From positions 62,001 through 126,000 of the forward strand of contig NZ_JAAOYX010000003.1 in assembly GCF_011759605.1 (NCBI RefSeq): a stretch of 64,000 nucleotides of DNA, read 5' to 3'. Under the pieces are notes generated by a model. The model saw only the letters and a program-made list of their open reading frames with translations, did not search any database and had not been told where the DNA came from. The stretch is from Luteibacter sp. SG786. Its GTDB lineage: Bacteria; Pseudomonadota; Gammaproteobacteria; Xanthomonadales; Rhodanobacteraceae. Position 1 is the first letter of the stretch. Every line of letters begins with the position of its first letter. This document shows, one piece after another, positions 45,253 to 55,219 of the stretch. A program made the translations under genes and the position numbers.

Positions 45253-45425
45253 TGGCAGGTCTTCGGACTCGTGGACGGGGCCCGGAGGCCTTGCCTACCC
45301 GTCGCTTCCCAGCCGCGGAGGGCCAGTGCATTGAACGGGGTCGTTTCCACTTACCGCTGCGGGGCAGTTCCGGATTTTCACCGGATTCCCTATTAAGTCC
45401 GACGGGCAGTCGCGCCTCTCCGGAC
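45253..45425 (-). promoter_or_regulatory. Cobalamin riboswitch upstream of nrdA
   Basis: The minus strand carries the full set of conserved elements in order: GGGAATCCGGTGAAAATCCG, AACTGCCCCGCAGCGGTAA, a GCACTGG-type segment, GGGAAG, and the B12 box AGTCCGAAGACCTGCC at 45269-45254. The 5' limit is approximate. It lies about 170 bases upstream of nrdA. Riboswitch control of a B12-independent reductase saves it for times of B12 shortage. Confidence 0.93.
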
Positions 45426-45609
45426 ACCAGCGCGACACACGATATAGGTCTCGAGAGGCGCGGTCAACGCCATATGTAGTGATCCGTGCAAGTGACTGAT
45501 CGACCGTGCCGCTACCGGGGTGTCGACGCTTCGTGAAGGCCGTCTACACAAAGTGGGCGCCGGTCCGACGATAGAATCCGTGCCTTACTGAACATCATCT
45601 TTGAGGCCG
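45426..45609. other. Divergent promoter region of nrdAB and the hybrid kinase gene
   Basis: About 180 bases separate the riboswitch from the kinase start. They are less GC-rich than coding DNA and should hold both promoters. No clear operator is seen. Confidence 0.4.
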
Positions 45610-47229
45610 ATGCTGCCACCTTCCACCGAGCCATCCGCCACGAAGGGCGACGTTACCGTCGAATTCGCCGCGGGGTTGACCCAGGACCAGCTGCGCCAGG
45701 CGCAGAAGATGGACGCCATCGGCAAGCTTACCGGCGGCGTGGCCCACGACTTCAACAACCTGCTCCAGGTCATCAGCGGCAACCTCCAGTTGCTCGCTGC
45801 CGACGTGGCTGGAAATCCGCGCGCCGAGCGGCGCCTCGCCAATGCCATGGCCGGTGTGACCCGTGGCTCGAAGCTCGCCGCCCAGCTGCTGGCCTTCGGG
45901 CGCCGGCAGCCCCTGGCGCCCAAGGTGGTGAACATCGGCCGTTTCGTGCGCGAGATGGACGACCTGCTGCGCCGCACGCTCGGTGAAGAGATCGAAGTGG
46001 AAACCGTCATCGCGGGCGGCTTGTGGAACACGCTGGTGGACATCAGCAATGTGGAAAACGCGCTGCTGAACCTCGCCATCAATGCCCGCGACGCGATGGA
46101 AGGCCGGGGCAGGCTGACCATCGAGGCCGGCAACGCCTTGCTCGATTCGGCTTACGCTTCGGCGCATGGCGACCTCCGGCCGGGCCAGTACGTGATGATC
46201 GCGGTCACCGATACCGGAACCGGCATCCCGCCGGAGATCATCGACCAGGTATTCGAGCCGTTCTTCACGACGAAACCCGAAGGGCAGGGCACGGGTCTGG
46301 GCCTTTCCATGGTCTATGGCTTCGTGAAGCAGTCGGGCGGCCATGTGAAGATCTACAGCGAGCCCGGGCATGGCACGACGGTGAAGCTCTACCTGCCGCG
46401 ATCGACGCAGAGCGAAGACCGGATCGTGGACGTCGAGAATGAAGACCTCCGTGGCGGCGACGAGACCGTGCTGGTGGTGGAAGACGACGACGCCGTGCGC
46501 GACACCGTGGTGAGCATGCTCAGCGACCTCGGGTACCGGGTGCTGAAGGCGCGCGACGCGGCCAGCGCGCTGTCGATCATCGAGAGCGGCATCGCCATCG
46601 ACGTGCTGTTCACCGATGTGGTGATGCCTGGCTCGCTGCGCAGCCCGGAATTGGCCCGCAAGGCCGTGGAACGGCAGCCGGGCATCGCCGTGCTCTTCAC
46701 CTCCGGCTATACCGAAAACGCCATCGTGCATGGCGGTCGCCTGGACGAGGGTGTGGAGCTCCTGAGCAAGCCGTATACACGCGACCAGCTCGCTCGCCGC
46801 ATTCGCCATGTGCTTGCGGAGAAAGAGAGGAAGGCCGCCAATGTCTTGGCCGCGGTTCCGGGCCCGCCTGCAGCGCGCCCGCTGCGAGTGCTGGTGGTGG
46901 AAGACGACACGCTGATCCGCATGTCGATCAGCGAGATGCTGGAAAGCCGGGGCCATGTGGCCTTCGAAGCCGCGGACGGCAAGGAGGCCCTTCGCCTGCA
47001 TGAAGCGCAGGAAATAGACGTGCTCCTTGCCGATGTGGGCCTGCCCGGCATGAACGGTGTCGAGGTGGCCGCGAAGTTGCGGGAAGCGCAGCCCGGTCTG
47101 CCTGTGCTCTACGCCACCGGCGATCACACGGCGAACGGCGTGCAGCGCGACGAACGCACGGAGGTCATCGTGAAGCCGTACGGCGTCGCCGACCTGATGC
47201 ACGCGATAGGGCGCATCGCCGGTCGTTGA
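45610..47229 (+). CDS. Soluble hybrid histidine kinase with two receiver domains
   Basis: A 539-residue protein. The H-box GGVAHDFNN (His46) begins almost at the N-terminus, then an HATPase domain with NLAINARDAMEG, DTGTGIP and GTGLGLSMVYGF. Two receiver domains follow: about 287-400 with acceptor Asp in LFTDVVMPG, and about 421-537 with acceptor Asp in LLADVGLPGMNG. There are no membrane helices and no sensor domain, so the input must come from another protein. ATG at 45610 follows GAGG. Confidence 0.88.
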   Translation: MLPPSTEPSATKGDVTVEFAAGLTQDQLRQAQKMDAIGKLTGGVAHDFNNLLQVISGNLQLLAADVAGNPRAERRLANAMAGVTRGSKLAAQLLAFGRRQPLAPKVVNIGRFVREMDDLLRRTLGEEIEVETVIAGGLWNTLVDISNVENALLNLAINARDAMEGRGRLTIEAGNALLDSAYASAHGDLRPGQYVMIAVTDTGTGIPPEIIDQVFEPFFTTKPEGQGTGLGLSMVYGFVKQSGGHVKIYSEPGHGTTVKLYLPRSTQSEDRIVDVENEDLRGGDETVLVVEDDDAVRDTVVSMLSDLGYRVLKARDAASALSIIESGIAIDVLFTDVVMPGSLRSPELARKAVERQPGIAVLFTSGYTENAIVHGGRLDEGVELLSKPYTRDQLARRIRHVLAEKERKAANVLAAVPGPPAARPLRVLVVEDDTLIRMSISEMLESRGHVAFEAADGKEALRLHEAQEIDVLLADVGLPGMNGVEVAAKLREAQPGLPVLYATGDHTANGVQRDERTEVIVKPYGVADLMHAIGRIAGR

Positions 47230-47251
47230 AGACCGGCGATAGCGCACCGCG

Positions 47252-48160
47252 TCACGGGAGCATGTGCCCACCCGTGACGCCATAAGTTTCGCCGGTGATG
47301 AAGCTGGCTTCCTGGCTGGCCAGCAACACGTACACCGGCGCGCATTCCACCGGCTGGCCGGGACGGCCCAGCGGCACGTTCTTCCCGAACTCCACCACCT
47401 TTTCCTGCGGCTGGCCGCCGCTCGGCTGCAACGGCGTCCAGACCGGGCCTGGAGCCACGGCGTTCACCCGGATGCCTTTTTCGGCAACCTGCTTCGCCAG
47501 CGATTTCGTGAACGCCACGATGGCCGCCTTGGTGGGGGCGTAGTCCAGCAGGATGTCCGATGGCTCGTACGCCTGGATCGAGGCCGTATTCACGATAGCG
47601 GCGCCCGGGGGCATGTGCGCCAGAGCCGCCTTGCTCAGCCAGAACAGCGCGAAGACATTGGTGCGGAAGGTCGCCTCGAACGACTCGCTGTCCAGTTCGT
47701 CGATGGACTTGGCGAACTGCTGGCGCCCCGCGACGTTGGCGAGGATGTCCAGTCCGCCCAGTTCCTTCACCGCCCTGGCCACCAGTTCATTGCAGAACGC
47801 TTCGTCCTTCAGATCGCCGGGAATGCCGACGATCTTGCGGCCTTCGCCCTTGAGCAAGGCGATGACCTCATCGGCATCCTTCTGCTCGGACGGAAGGTAA
47901 TTGATCACCACGTCGGCGCCTTCGCGCGCAAAGGCGATCGCGGCCGCGCGGCCGATACCGGAGTCGCCGCCGGTCACCAGCGCCTTGCGGCCCTTCAGGC
48001 GGCCGTTGCCGCGATAGCTCGTTTCGCCGTGGTCGGGCTTCGGCACCATCTCCTTCGCCAGGCCGGGTGCCGGCTGCGGCTGCTTGGCGAATTCGGGCTG
48101 AGGATACTGCGTGCGCGGATCGCGCATGGCATAGGGGTCTTTCTCGACGGCATTGGCCAT
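47252..48160 (-). CDS. Short-chain dehydrogenase/reductase (YghA-like)
   Basis: A 302-residue Rossmann-fold enzyme. [21 protein letters not shown] binds NAD(P), and the catalytic YAPTK supplies the Tyr-x3-Lys pair. A 50-residue polar head ([22 protein letters not shown]) is typical of the YghA/general-stress SDR group. Substrate unknown. It is divergent from the rhamnosidase gene. Confidence 0.85.
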   Translation of the reverse strand: MANAVEKDPYAMRDPRTQYPQPEFAKQPQPAPGLAKEMVPKPDHGETSYRGNGRLKGRKALVTGGDSGIGRAAAIAFAREGADVVINYLPSEQKDADEVIALLKGEGRKIVGIPGDLKDEAFCNELVARAVKELGGLDILANVAGRQQFAKSIDELDSESFEATFRTNVFALFWLSKAALAHMPPGAAIVNTASIQAYEPSDILLDYAPTKAAIVAFTKSLAKQVAEKGIRVNAVAPGPVWTPLQPSGGQPQEKVVEFGKNVPLGRPGQPVECAPVYVLLASQEASFITGETYGVTGGHMLP

Positions 48161-48316
48161 GGGGAGTTCTCGCGTGGGGGGAGGAGGCCTTCCTGTTTAC
48201 GAAGGGGCGCGTCCATGCGCCGTCCACGTCATGTCACGTCGGGGAAGCGCTGCGATCATCTTCCGTGGCGGGCACGGGTATGCTCGGAGGTTCTTGCCGA
48301 AGCCAGGGCCGCTCCC

Positions 48317-50869
48317 TTGACCGCACACCGCCTCGTTCTCGTCGCTGCGCTCTGTCTCGTTCCGGCACTCGCCAACGCCTCCGTGTCCGTCGATACCCCT
48401 CGTGTGGAACATGCGGATGCGCCGACCTACGTCGACGTGGCCCGGCCACGCTTTTCATGGATCGTGCACGACGACGCGAACGGCACGCGGCAGACCGGCT
48501 ATCGGATCGCCGTGTCGCGACGCGGCACCATCGTCTGGGACAGCGGATGGGTCGACAGTGCGCGTTCGTTCGACATCGCGTACGGCGGCCCCGCCTTGCT
48601 GCCCGGCGAACGCTACGAATGGCGGGCAGACGTGCGAACCTCCGCAGGCGAGGCCGCCACGTCGTCCCGCTTCGACACCGCGCTCGACGCCGGTGGATGG
48701 TCGGCGGCGCGCTGGATAGGCAAGGGAGACGACTCACTGCCGGCACCGATCTTGCGGAAGTCCTTCCGCGTGGACGACACGGTGACGCGTGCCATGCTCT
48801 ACGTCACGGCCGGCGGCTACGCCGATATGTCGATCGACGGAAAGCCGGTAAGCGACGCGGTGCTGTCGCCGGGCTTCACCGATTACGACAAGCGTGTCGA
48901 AGTGATGGGCACCGAAGTGAAACTCGATACCGGCGAGCACGTGCTGGCGGCAGAACTCGGGCGCGGCTTCTATGGGCTCACCAACCGCGACGTGTGGCAT
49001 TGGGAGCGCGCGCCATGGCATGGACGGCCGCGAGTGCGCGCGTTGTTGCGCATCGAATATGCGAACGGCCGCGTCCAGACGATCGGCACCGACACCAGTT
49101 GGCGCGTGGCGGAAGGGCCGACGCGCCGCGACGACCTCTACGGCGGCGAAACCTACGATGCGCGATTCGCGAACCCGCAGGTGTGGAAAGCGGCCAGCGA
49201 ACTTCCCGCTCCCCGTGGCAGCCTGGTGGCGCAGACCGAGCAGCCGATCCGCGTGGTGGCGTCGTTCGCGCCCGTGGCGGTGACCGAACCGCGGCCGGGC
49301 GTCTACGTGTTCGCCTTCCCGCGGGTCATTGCCGGGTGGGCGACGTTCGATGTGGATGGTCCGGCGGGCAGCACGATCGTGGCCCGGTATGGCGAGAAGC
49401 TGTTGCCCGACGGCACGGTGGACGCACGCGACGAGCATCACTACTTCAAGGATGGATTCCAGACGGACAGGCTCACCTTGGCGGGGCGCCCGCTGCGCTG
49501 GCACCCCCGTTTCTCGTACAAGGGCTTCCGCTACGTGCAAGTGGAAGGCTGGCCGGGCGGGAAACCGTCGCCGGCAGCGGTGACGGCGCAGGCGGTGCAT
49601 ACCGATGTGGCCGTCACGGGGCGCTTCGAGAGTTCCAACGCGCTACTCGACTGGATCCATGCGGCCGCCGTGGACACCATGCTCAACAACCTGCACGGCA
49701 TTCCGACCGACACGCCGATGTACGAAAAGAACGGTTGGACGGGCGACGGCATGCTCGGCGCGGACATGTTCCTTCGCAACTTCGACGCCGGACGTCTGTT
49801 CGCCAAATGGCTGCGCGATATTTCCGACGCACGCAATGCCGAAGGCGCCCCGCTGCTGATCGCCCCGAACCCCGGTTGGGGCGATGTCCGCGCCCCCACC
49901 TGGCATTCCGCCTATGTGTTCATTCCCTGGTCGTTGTGGATGGCGACGGGCGACAGGCAACCCATGGAGGAACACATCGCCGGCATCGACCGCTACGTGG
50001 CCATGGAGGATGCACGCTCGCCCGGCGGCATCGCCGATACGGAACTCGGCGACTGGGTAAGCCCGGAGACGGACCCCGCCGGCGAAAACGCACCCGAGGA
50101 CAAACACGTGGCCGCCACTGCGTACCTGTACGGCATGGAGCGCCGCACGGCCGACATGTTGCGGCTCACGGGCAACGCCGGGCGCGCAGCGTGGTTCGAC
50201 AAGCGTGCGGACGCCGTGCGCGAGGCATTCAATGCGTGCTTCCTCGATCGCGAAGCGGGCCGTTATCGCGGCGAAGGCGACAAGGGTTACAGACAGGCGC
50301 ACAACTTGCTGGCGCTCGCCTTCGGCCTCGTGCCGGACGAGCTGAGGAGCAAGGTGGCTGCGGGCGTCGCGGCGGATGTGAAGGCGCGGGGCGATCACCT
50401 GGACACGGGTGCGCTGGCGACGAAGATCATCCTTCCGGTGCTGACCGCCACCGGCCACGCGGCTGAGGCGTGGGCCGTGGCAACGCAGACGACATTCCCC
50501 AGCTGGGGGTTCTGGCGCGCCAACGGTGCCACCAGCCTCTGGGAGCACTGGAAACTGGCTTCGCGGTCGCGGGGGCATTATTTTCTCGGCACGGTCGATG
50601 ACTGGCTGTACGGCGATGTGGCGGGGCTCCGTCCTCTGGAGCCCGGTTGGCGCCGTTTCGAGGTGCGTCCGGCCTTCACGTCCTTCCTCGACCACGCCTC
50701 GGCCGCCGTCATGACGCCGTATGGCGAAGCGTCGGTGGCATGGCGGAGAGCGGCCGGGAGGGTGAGGGCGGACGTTATCGTTCCGGTAGGCGCCGAGGCC
50801 ACGGTCACTCTGCCAGGCCTGCCGACGAGGATCCTGGGCGCGGGGCGGCACACGCTCTTCACGCCGTGA
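48317..50869 (+). CDS. Secreted alpha-L-rhamnosidase (GH78)
   Basis: An 850-residue protein with a TTG start and a signal peptide (HRLVLVAALCLVPALANA). Domains run as in GH78: an N-terminal beta-sandwich (RPRFSWIV), a rhamnose-binding-like domain (WSAARWIGKG, about 130-330), and the (alpha/alpha)6 barrel with the acidic motif TDTPMYEKNGWTGDG at about 470-484. A C-terminal beta domain closes the chain. It removes terminal rhamnose from plant glycosides or pectins in the periplasm. No ribosome site fits well; GGAGG lies 27 bases upstream. Confidence 0.86.
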   Translation: MTAHRLVLVAALCLVPALANASVSVDTPRVEHADAPTYVDVARPRFSWIVHDDANGTRQTGYRIAVSRRGTIVWDSGWVDSARSFDIAYGGPALLPGERYEWRADVRTSAGEAATSSRFDTALDAGGWSAARWIGKGDDSLPAPILRKSFRVDDTVTRAMLYVTAGGYADMSIDGKPVSDAVLSPGFTDYDKRVEVMGTEVKLDTGEHVLAAELGRGFYGLTNRDVWHWERAPWHGRPRVRALLRIEYANGRVQTIGTDTSWRVAEGPTRRDDLYGGETYDARFANPQVWKAASELPAPRGSLVAQTEQPIRVVASFAPVAVTEPRPGVYVFAFPRVIAGWATFDVDGPAGSTIVARYGEKLLPDGTVDARDEHHYFKDGFQTDRLTLAGRPLRWHPRFSYKGFRYVQVEGWPGGKPSPAAVTAQAVHTDVAVTGRFESSNALLDWIHAAAVDTMLNNLHGIPTDTPMYEKNGWTGDGMLGADMFLRNFDAGRLFAKWLRDISDARNAEGAPLLIAPNPGWGDVRAPTWHSAYVFIPWSLWMATGDRQPMEEHIAGIDRYVAMEDARSPGGIADTELGDWVSPETDPAGENAPEDKHVAATAYLYGMERRTADMLRLTGNAGRAAWFDKRADAVREAFNACFLDREAGRYRGEGDKGYRQAHNLLALAFGLVPDELRSKVAAGVAADVKARGDHLDTGALATKIILPVLTATGHAAEAWAVATQTTFPSWGFWRANGATSLWEHWKLASRSRGHYFLGTVDDWLYGDVAGLRPLEPGWRRFEVRPAFTSFLDHASAAVMTPYGEASVAWRRAAGRVRADVIVPVGAEATVTLPGLPTRILGAGRHTLFTP

Positions 50870-50940
50870 AACGGGGCTTCGTAAAGTCTTGCTGATCGCT
50901 GCCGATACAGTCACACGGGGGCAACACGAGGGTGACGGTA

Positions 50941-52632
50941 ATGTCGGCTGTAACGAATTGGTTCGGCCGCACGCGGCTCAATACGCGTGTGTGGATGGTC
51001 ATGACTGTGGTCGTGCTGGGCCTGGTGGCACAGACGGTCATGTCCGGCGTGGAAAGCCGCCGGATGCAGATGCAGCGGCTTCAAGAGTCGCTGGCGCAGC
51101 ACGTGGCGGCGGCGGTGGCCATTGCCGACAGTTACCGCGTGCGAGCCGAAAAAGGCGAAATGAGCGTGGACAAGGCAAAGGCCGAGGCGTTCCAGCATAT
51201 CGAATCGATGCGCTGGGACGACGGCTCGGGCTATGTCTTCGCGTTCGATTCCGATTTGCGCATGCGCGTCCACCCGCTGCGCCATAGCGATATCGGCAAG
51301 GACATCCGCAACGATGTCGACGGCAAGGGCTTTCACCATTACGAAGCCATGATGGTTGCGGACACAAAAGACGGCCATGGCATGACGCGTTACACGCAGA
51401 TCATGCCGAAGACAAAAGAGCTGCGCGACAAGATCAGCTACTCCGTCTGGTACAAGCCCTGGGACCTGCACTTCGCCTCCGGCGCGTACTTCCAGGAGAT
51501 CGACGCCAGCTTCGAAGCGCAGTTGAAGTCGAACCTCCTGAAGTCGGGCCTCATCGCCCTGCTGGCGCTCTTCATCGTGTGGTTTTCGATGAGCAGCATT
51601 CGCGCCACGCTGGGTGGCGAGCCGCGCGATGCCATGGCGATCGCCAGCCGCATCGCCGGGGGCGACCTGCGCGCGGACGCCTCGGCGGCCCATGCATCCG
51701 AAAGCGTGCTGGGTTCGCTCGAGCGCATGCGCGCCACGCTGGCATCCATCGTTACCGAAGTGCAGGAGGGTGCGCACGTCGTCTCCACCACGTCGGGCGA
51801 GATCGCACGCGGTAACGACGATCTGTCGCAGCGCACGCAGGAACAGGCCTCCAGTCTCGAGGAAACGGCGGCGTCGATGGAAGAAATGACCGCTACCGTC
51901 CGCCAGAACGCGGACAACGCCCTGGCGGCCGACCGCTTGTCGCGGCATGCGCGCGGGGAAGCGGAAAAGGGTGGCGCCGTGGTCGCGCAGGCCATGGACG
52001 CCATGCAGCAGATCGGCGATTCCAGCCGGCGCATCGGCGACATCGTGGGGCTCATCGACGACATCGCCTTCCAGACCAACCTGCTCGCGCTCAACGCGGC
52101 GGTGGAGGCGGCACGCGCCGGAGAGCAGGGCCGCGGGTTCGCCGTGGTGGCGGCGGAAGTTCGCCGGTTGGCGCAGTCCAGCGCCGCCGCGTCGCGGGAA
52201 ATCAAGGGGCTCATCCACGAAAGCGGCGAGCGTGTCGAAGCCGGCACCGCGCTGGTTCAGCAGTCGTCGCTTGCGCTGCGCGACATCGTCGACAGCGTCA
52301 AGAAGGTGACCGACATCGTCGCGGAAATCGCTGCAGCCAGTGCGGAACAATCGTCGGGCGTGGATCAGGTCAACCTCGCCATCGCACAGATCGACCAGGT
52401 CACGCAGGAAAACGCGGCCCTCGTCGAGGAAGCCGCGGCGGCCGCGAAGTCGATGCAGGACCAGGCGGCGTCCCTGCACAACCAGGTGGCGTTCTTCACC
52501 GTGGACGACAACGGGAAGGTACGGCAGGCACGCACGGAGTCCGAGCGCACCACGCACGACCTGAAGTTCGGTCAGCGTTCCGTCGATACCGGCAAGGCCG
52601 CAAACGCTGACGCCTGGGCTGAATTTGCCTAA
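50941..52632 (+). CDS. Methyl-accepting chemotaxis protein with Cache sensor
   Basis: About 563 residues. Helix 1 (VWMVMTVVVLGLVAQTVMSG) and helix 2 (SGLIALLALFIVWFSM) enclose a single-Cache domain at about 45-195 (MRWDDGSGYVFAFDSDLRM). A HAMP-like linker and the signalling coiled coil follow, with the tip DDIAFQTNLLALNAAVEAAR. It would sense a small periplasmic ligand and control CheA. ATG at 50941 or GTG at 50932. No che genes lie nearby. Confidence 0.9.
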   Translation: MSAVTNWFGRTRLNTRVWMVMTVVVLGLVAQTVMSGVESRRMQMQRLQESLAQHVAAAVAIADSYRVRAEKGEMSVDKAKAEAFQHIESMRWDDGSGYVFAFDSDLRMRVHPLRHSDIGKDIRNDVDGKGFHHYEAMMVADTKDGHGMTRYTQIMPKTKELRDKISYSVWYKPWDLHFASGAYFQEIDASFEAQLKSNLLKSGLIALLALFIVWFSMSSIRATLGGEPRDAMAIASRIAGGDLRADASAAHASESVLGSLERMRATLASIVTEVQEGAHVVSTTSGEIARGNDDLSQRTQEQASSLEETAASMEEMTATVRQNADNALAADRLSRHARGEAEKGGAVVAQAMDAMQQIGDSSRRIGDIVGLIDDIAFQTNLLALNAAVEAARAGEQGRGFAVVAAEVRRLAQSSAAASREIKGLIHESGERVEAGTALVQQSSLALRDIVDSVKKVTDIVAEIAAASAEQSSGVDQVNLAIAQIDQVTQENAALVEEAAAAAKSMQDQAASLHNQVAFFTVDDNGKVRQARTESERTTHDLKFGQRSVDTGKAANADAWAEFA

Positions 52633-52762
52633 GAGGCCTTGATCGGCCGCCGGCAACGCCTGTTCGTTGCCGGTCGACGCATCGCTCTCCACCCCGGTTT
52701 CACGATGGCGTGGTCACCCTAGGCGGATACGGGAAAGCCCGTCGTTCGCCTGGGAGGCCATC

Positions 52763-55219
52763 GTGAGGCGCGCAAGGAGACACCATCCGGCCACGTTGTT
52801 CACGGCGTTCGTTTTCGCGCTGGTCGGTGCTGCGACGTTGCTGGGCGGCATCAAGCTGGTGAATCTTGGCGGCTCGGCCTACTACCTCGTCGCCGGTGCC
52901 GCCACGCTTGTGGTCGCCGCGCTGCTGCTGTTCCGCGTGCGCGCGGCTGTGCCCATCTATGGCCTGTTCCTGATCGCCACGTCGGCGTGGTCGGTCTGGG
53001 AGGTGCGGCTCGACTGGTGGCAGTTGCTGCCCCGTCTCGATGTCTGGTTCGCACTCGGGCTGTGGCTGCTCCTGCCCTGGCCAAGGCGCGGACTCCATCG
53101 CGACAGCCTGTACGAGACGTCACGGGGAACGGGAGGCGGGTTCCTCGCTTTCTCGCTGCTCGTGGTGGCGGTTGTCGGCGTGGCCGGCGCCTTGCATCCG
53201 GAACCCGATCTGGCCGGCGAACTGCCGATGACCGAGGTGTCCGGTGCACAAGGCGACAGGTCGTGGCAGCCGGATGCCGACTGGACCGATTACGGCGGTT
53301 CGGCGTATGGGCAACGCTATTCGCCGCTCAAGCAGATCACCCCCGCCAACGTCGGGCAGTTGCAGGTGGCATGGACGTTCCGCACCGGCGACATGCCGGG
53401 TCCGGACGATCCGACGGAAATCACCCTGGAAAACACGCCGCTCAAGATCGGCGACACCGTGTACCTGTGCACGCCGCACAGCAAGGTGATTGCACTGGAC
53501 GCGGCAACGGGCCAGAAACGGTGGGAATTCGATCCCAGGATCCAGAGCCCGGTGGGATTCAAGCACTGGGAGCACATGACCTGCCGCGGTGTTTCGTATC
53601 ACGACGACGCGAAGTACGCCGATGCAACGATTCCCGCGCCGGCCACGACGAGTGGCGCGCCTGCCGCGGCGTCCACGGCATCCCTGCCGGCACCGGCGTC
53701 CGTGTCCGCGATCTGTCCCCGGCGGATATTCATTCCCACCGCCGATGCGCGCCTGATCGCCCTCAACGCCGATTCCGGCCAGCCCTGCGACGACTTCGGC
53801 GACCACGGTACCGTGGATCTCCGCGCGAACCTGGGGCCCTTCACGCCCGGCGGTTACTACTCGACCTCACCACCGGCGATCACGAAGAATCTTGTCATCA
53901 TCAGCGGTCACGTTACCGACAACGAATCCACGAACGAACCATCGGGCGTCGTCCGCGCCTTCGACGTGCACGACGGCCACCTCGTCTGGAATTGGGATCC
54001 GGGCAATCCCGACGCCACCGAACCCATCGCGCCCGGCGGCACCTACACGCGCAACGCGCCGAATGTCTGGTCGCTGTTCAGCGTCGACGAAGACCTTGGC
54101 ATGGTGTACCTGCCGATGGGCAACCAGACGCCCGACCAGTATGCCGCGGGCCGCACGCCAGCTTCCGAAAAATACGGCGCGGGCATCGTGGCGCTCGACA
54201 TCGCCACCGGCAAGGTCAGGTGGAACTACCAGTTCACGCACCACGACCTCTGGGACATGGACATCGGCGGACAGCCGACCTTGATGGATATGCAGACGGC
54301 AGACGGCATGAAGCCGGCGCTGCTCGCTTCCACCAAGCAGGGCAGCATCTACGTGCTCGACCGCCGGGATGGCACGCCGATCGTTCCCATTCGCGAGGTT
54401 CCGCGTCCGCAGGGCGCGGTGCCCGGCGACCATACGGCGCCCACGCAGCCGATGTCGGACCTGAATTTCGCACCCTCCGACCTGCGCGAGAAAGACATGT
54501 GGGGCACCACGCCGCTCGACCAGCTCTGGTGCCGCGTGCGCTTCCGCTCCCTGCGCTACGACGGCATGTTCACGCCGCCGTCGGAGCAGGGCTCGCTGGT
54601 GTTCCCCGGCAACTTCGGTGTCTTCGACTGGGGCGGCATCTCGGTCGATCCGGCACGCCAGCTCATGCTCCTCAATCCGAGCTACATGGCATTCCAGTCC
54701 CGTCTCATTCCGAAGGAAAAACTGGCGCAGATGGAACTCGGGCCGGCCAAGAGCGAGACCGAAGGCGTGAAGATGGCCAAGGGCATTCCCTATGCCATCG
54801 AGCTGAAGGCGTTCCTCTCGCCGCTGGGTATTCCGTGCCAGGCGCCCCCGTGGGGCTATGTGGCCGGCGTCGACCTGCGTACGGGCAAGACGATGTGGCG
54901 GCACAAGAACGGCACCATCGTCGACAGCGCGCCGCTGCCCATTCCGATGCCCCTCGGTGTGCCGAGCATGGGCGGCATGGTGACCACGGCCGGCGGCGTC
55001 ACCTTCCTTTCCGGGACGCTCGACAATTACATCCGCGGCTACGACGTACGCACGGGGCGCAAGCTCTGGGAAGCCCGGCTACCCGCAGGCGGCCAGGCCA
55101 CACCGATGACCTATGCCGACCGCTCCGGACGCCAGTACGTGCTGGTGAGCGCGGGTGGCCATGGCTCGCTCGGCACGAAGCTGGGCGATTGGGTGGTGGT
55201 GTATGCGTTGCCTAAATGA
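52763..55219 (+). CDS. gcd: Membrane-bound PQQ-dependent glucose dehydrogenase
   Basis: An 818-residue protein starting at GTG after GGAGG. Five N-terminal helices (to about residue 150) anchor a periplasmic eight-bladed propeller. Hallmarks include WTDYGGSAYGQRYSPLKQIT, HVTDNESTNEPSGVVRAFDV and FTHHDLWDMDIGGQPTLMD. It oxidises glucose to gluconolactone in the periplasm and feeds ubiquinone. PQQ genes are not in view, so the cofactor must be made elsewhere or taken up. The last eight bases overlap the convergent MFS gene. Confidence 0.93.
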   Translation: MRRARRHHPATLFTAFVFALVGAATLLGGIKLVNLGGSAYYLVAGAATLVVAALLLFRVRAAVPIYGLFLIATSAWSVWEVRLDWWQLLPRLDVWFALGLWLLLPWPRRGLHRDSLYETSRGTGGGFLAFSLLVVAVVGVAGALHPEPDLAGELPMTEVSGAQGDRSWQPDADWTDYGGSAYGQRYSPLKQITPANVGQLQVAWTFRTGDMPGPDDPTEITLENTPLKIGDTVYLCTPHSKVIALDAATGQKRWEFDPRIQSPVGFKHWEHMTCRGVSYHDDAKYADATIPAPATTSGAPAAASTASLPAPASVSAICPRRIFIPTADARLIALNADSGQPCDDFGDHGTVDLRANLGPFTPGGYYSTSPPAITKNLVIISGHVTDNESTNEPSGVVRAFDVHDGHLVWNWDPGNPDATEPIAPGGTYTRNAPNVWSLFSVDEDLGMVYLPMGNQTPDQYAAGRTPASEKYGAGIVALDIATGKVRWNYQFTHHDLWDMDIGGQPTLMDMQTADGMKPALLASTKQGSIYVLDRRDGTPIVPIREVPRPQGAVPGDHTAPTQPMSDLNFAPSDLREKDMWGTTPLDQLWCRVRFRSLRYDGMFTPPSEQGSLVFPGNFGVFDWGGISVDPARQLMLLNPSYMAFQSRLIPKEKLAQMELGPAKSETEGVKMAKGIPYAIELKAFLSPLGIPCQAPPWGYVAGVDLRTGKTMWRHKNGTIVDSAPLPIPMPLGVPSMGGMVTTAGGVTFLSGTLDNYIRGYDVRTGRKLWEARLPAGGQATPMTYADRSGRQYVLVSAGGHGSLGTKLGDWVVVYALPK

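Noticed and set aside
47264-48316. N-terminal extension of the rhamnosidase frame
   Set aside because: It is antisense to the SDR gene. A signal peptide begins right after 48317, which fits a TTG start there.
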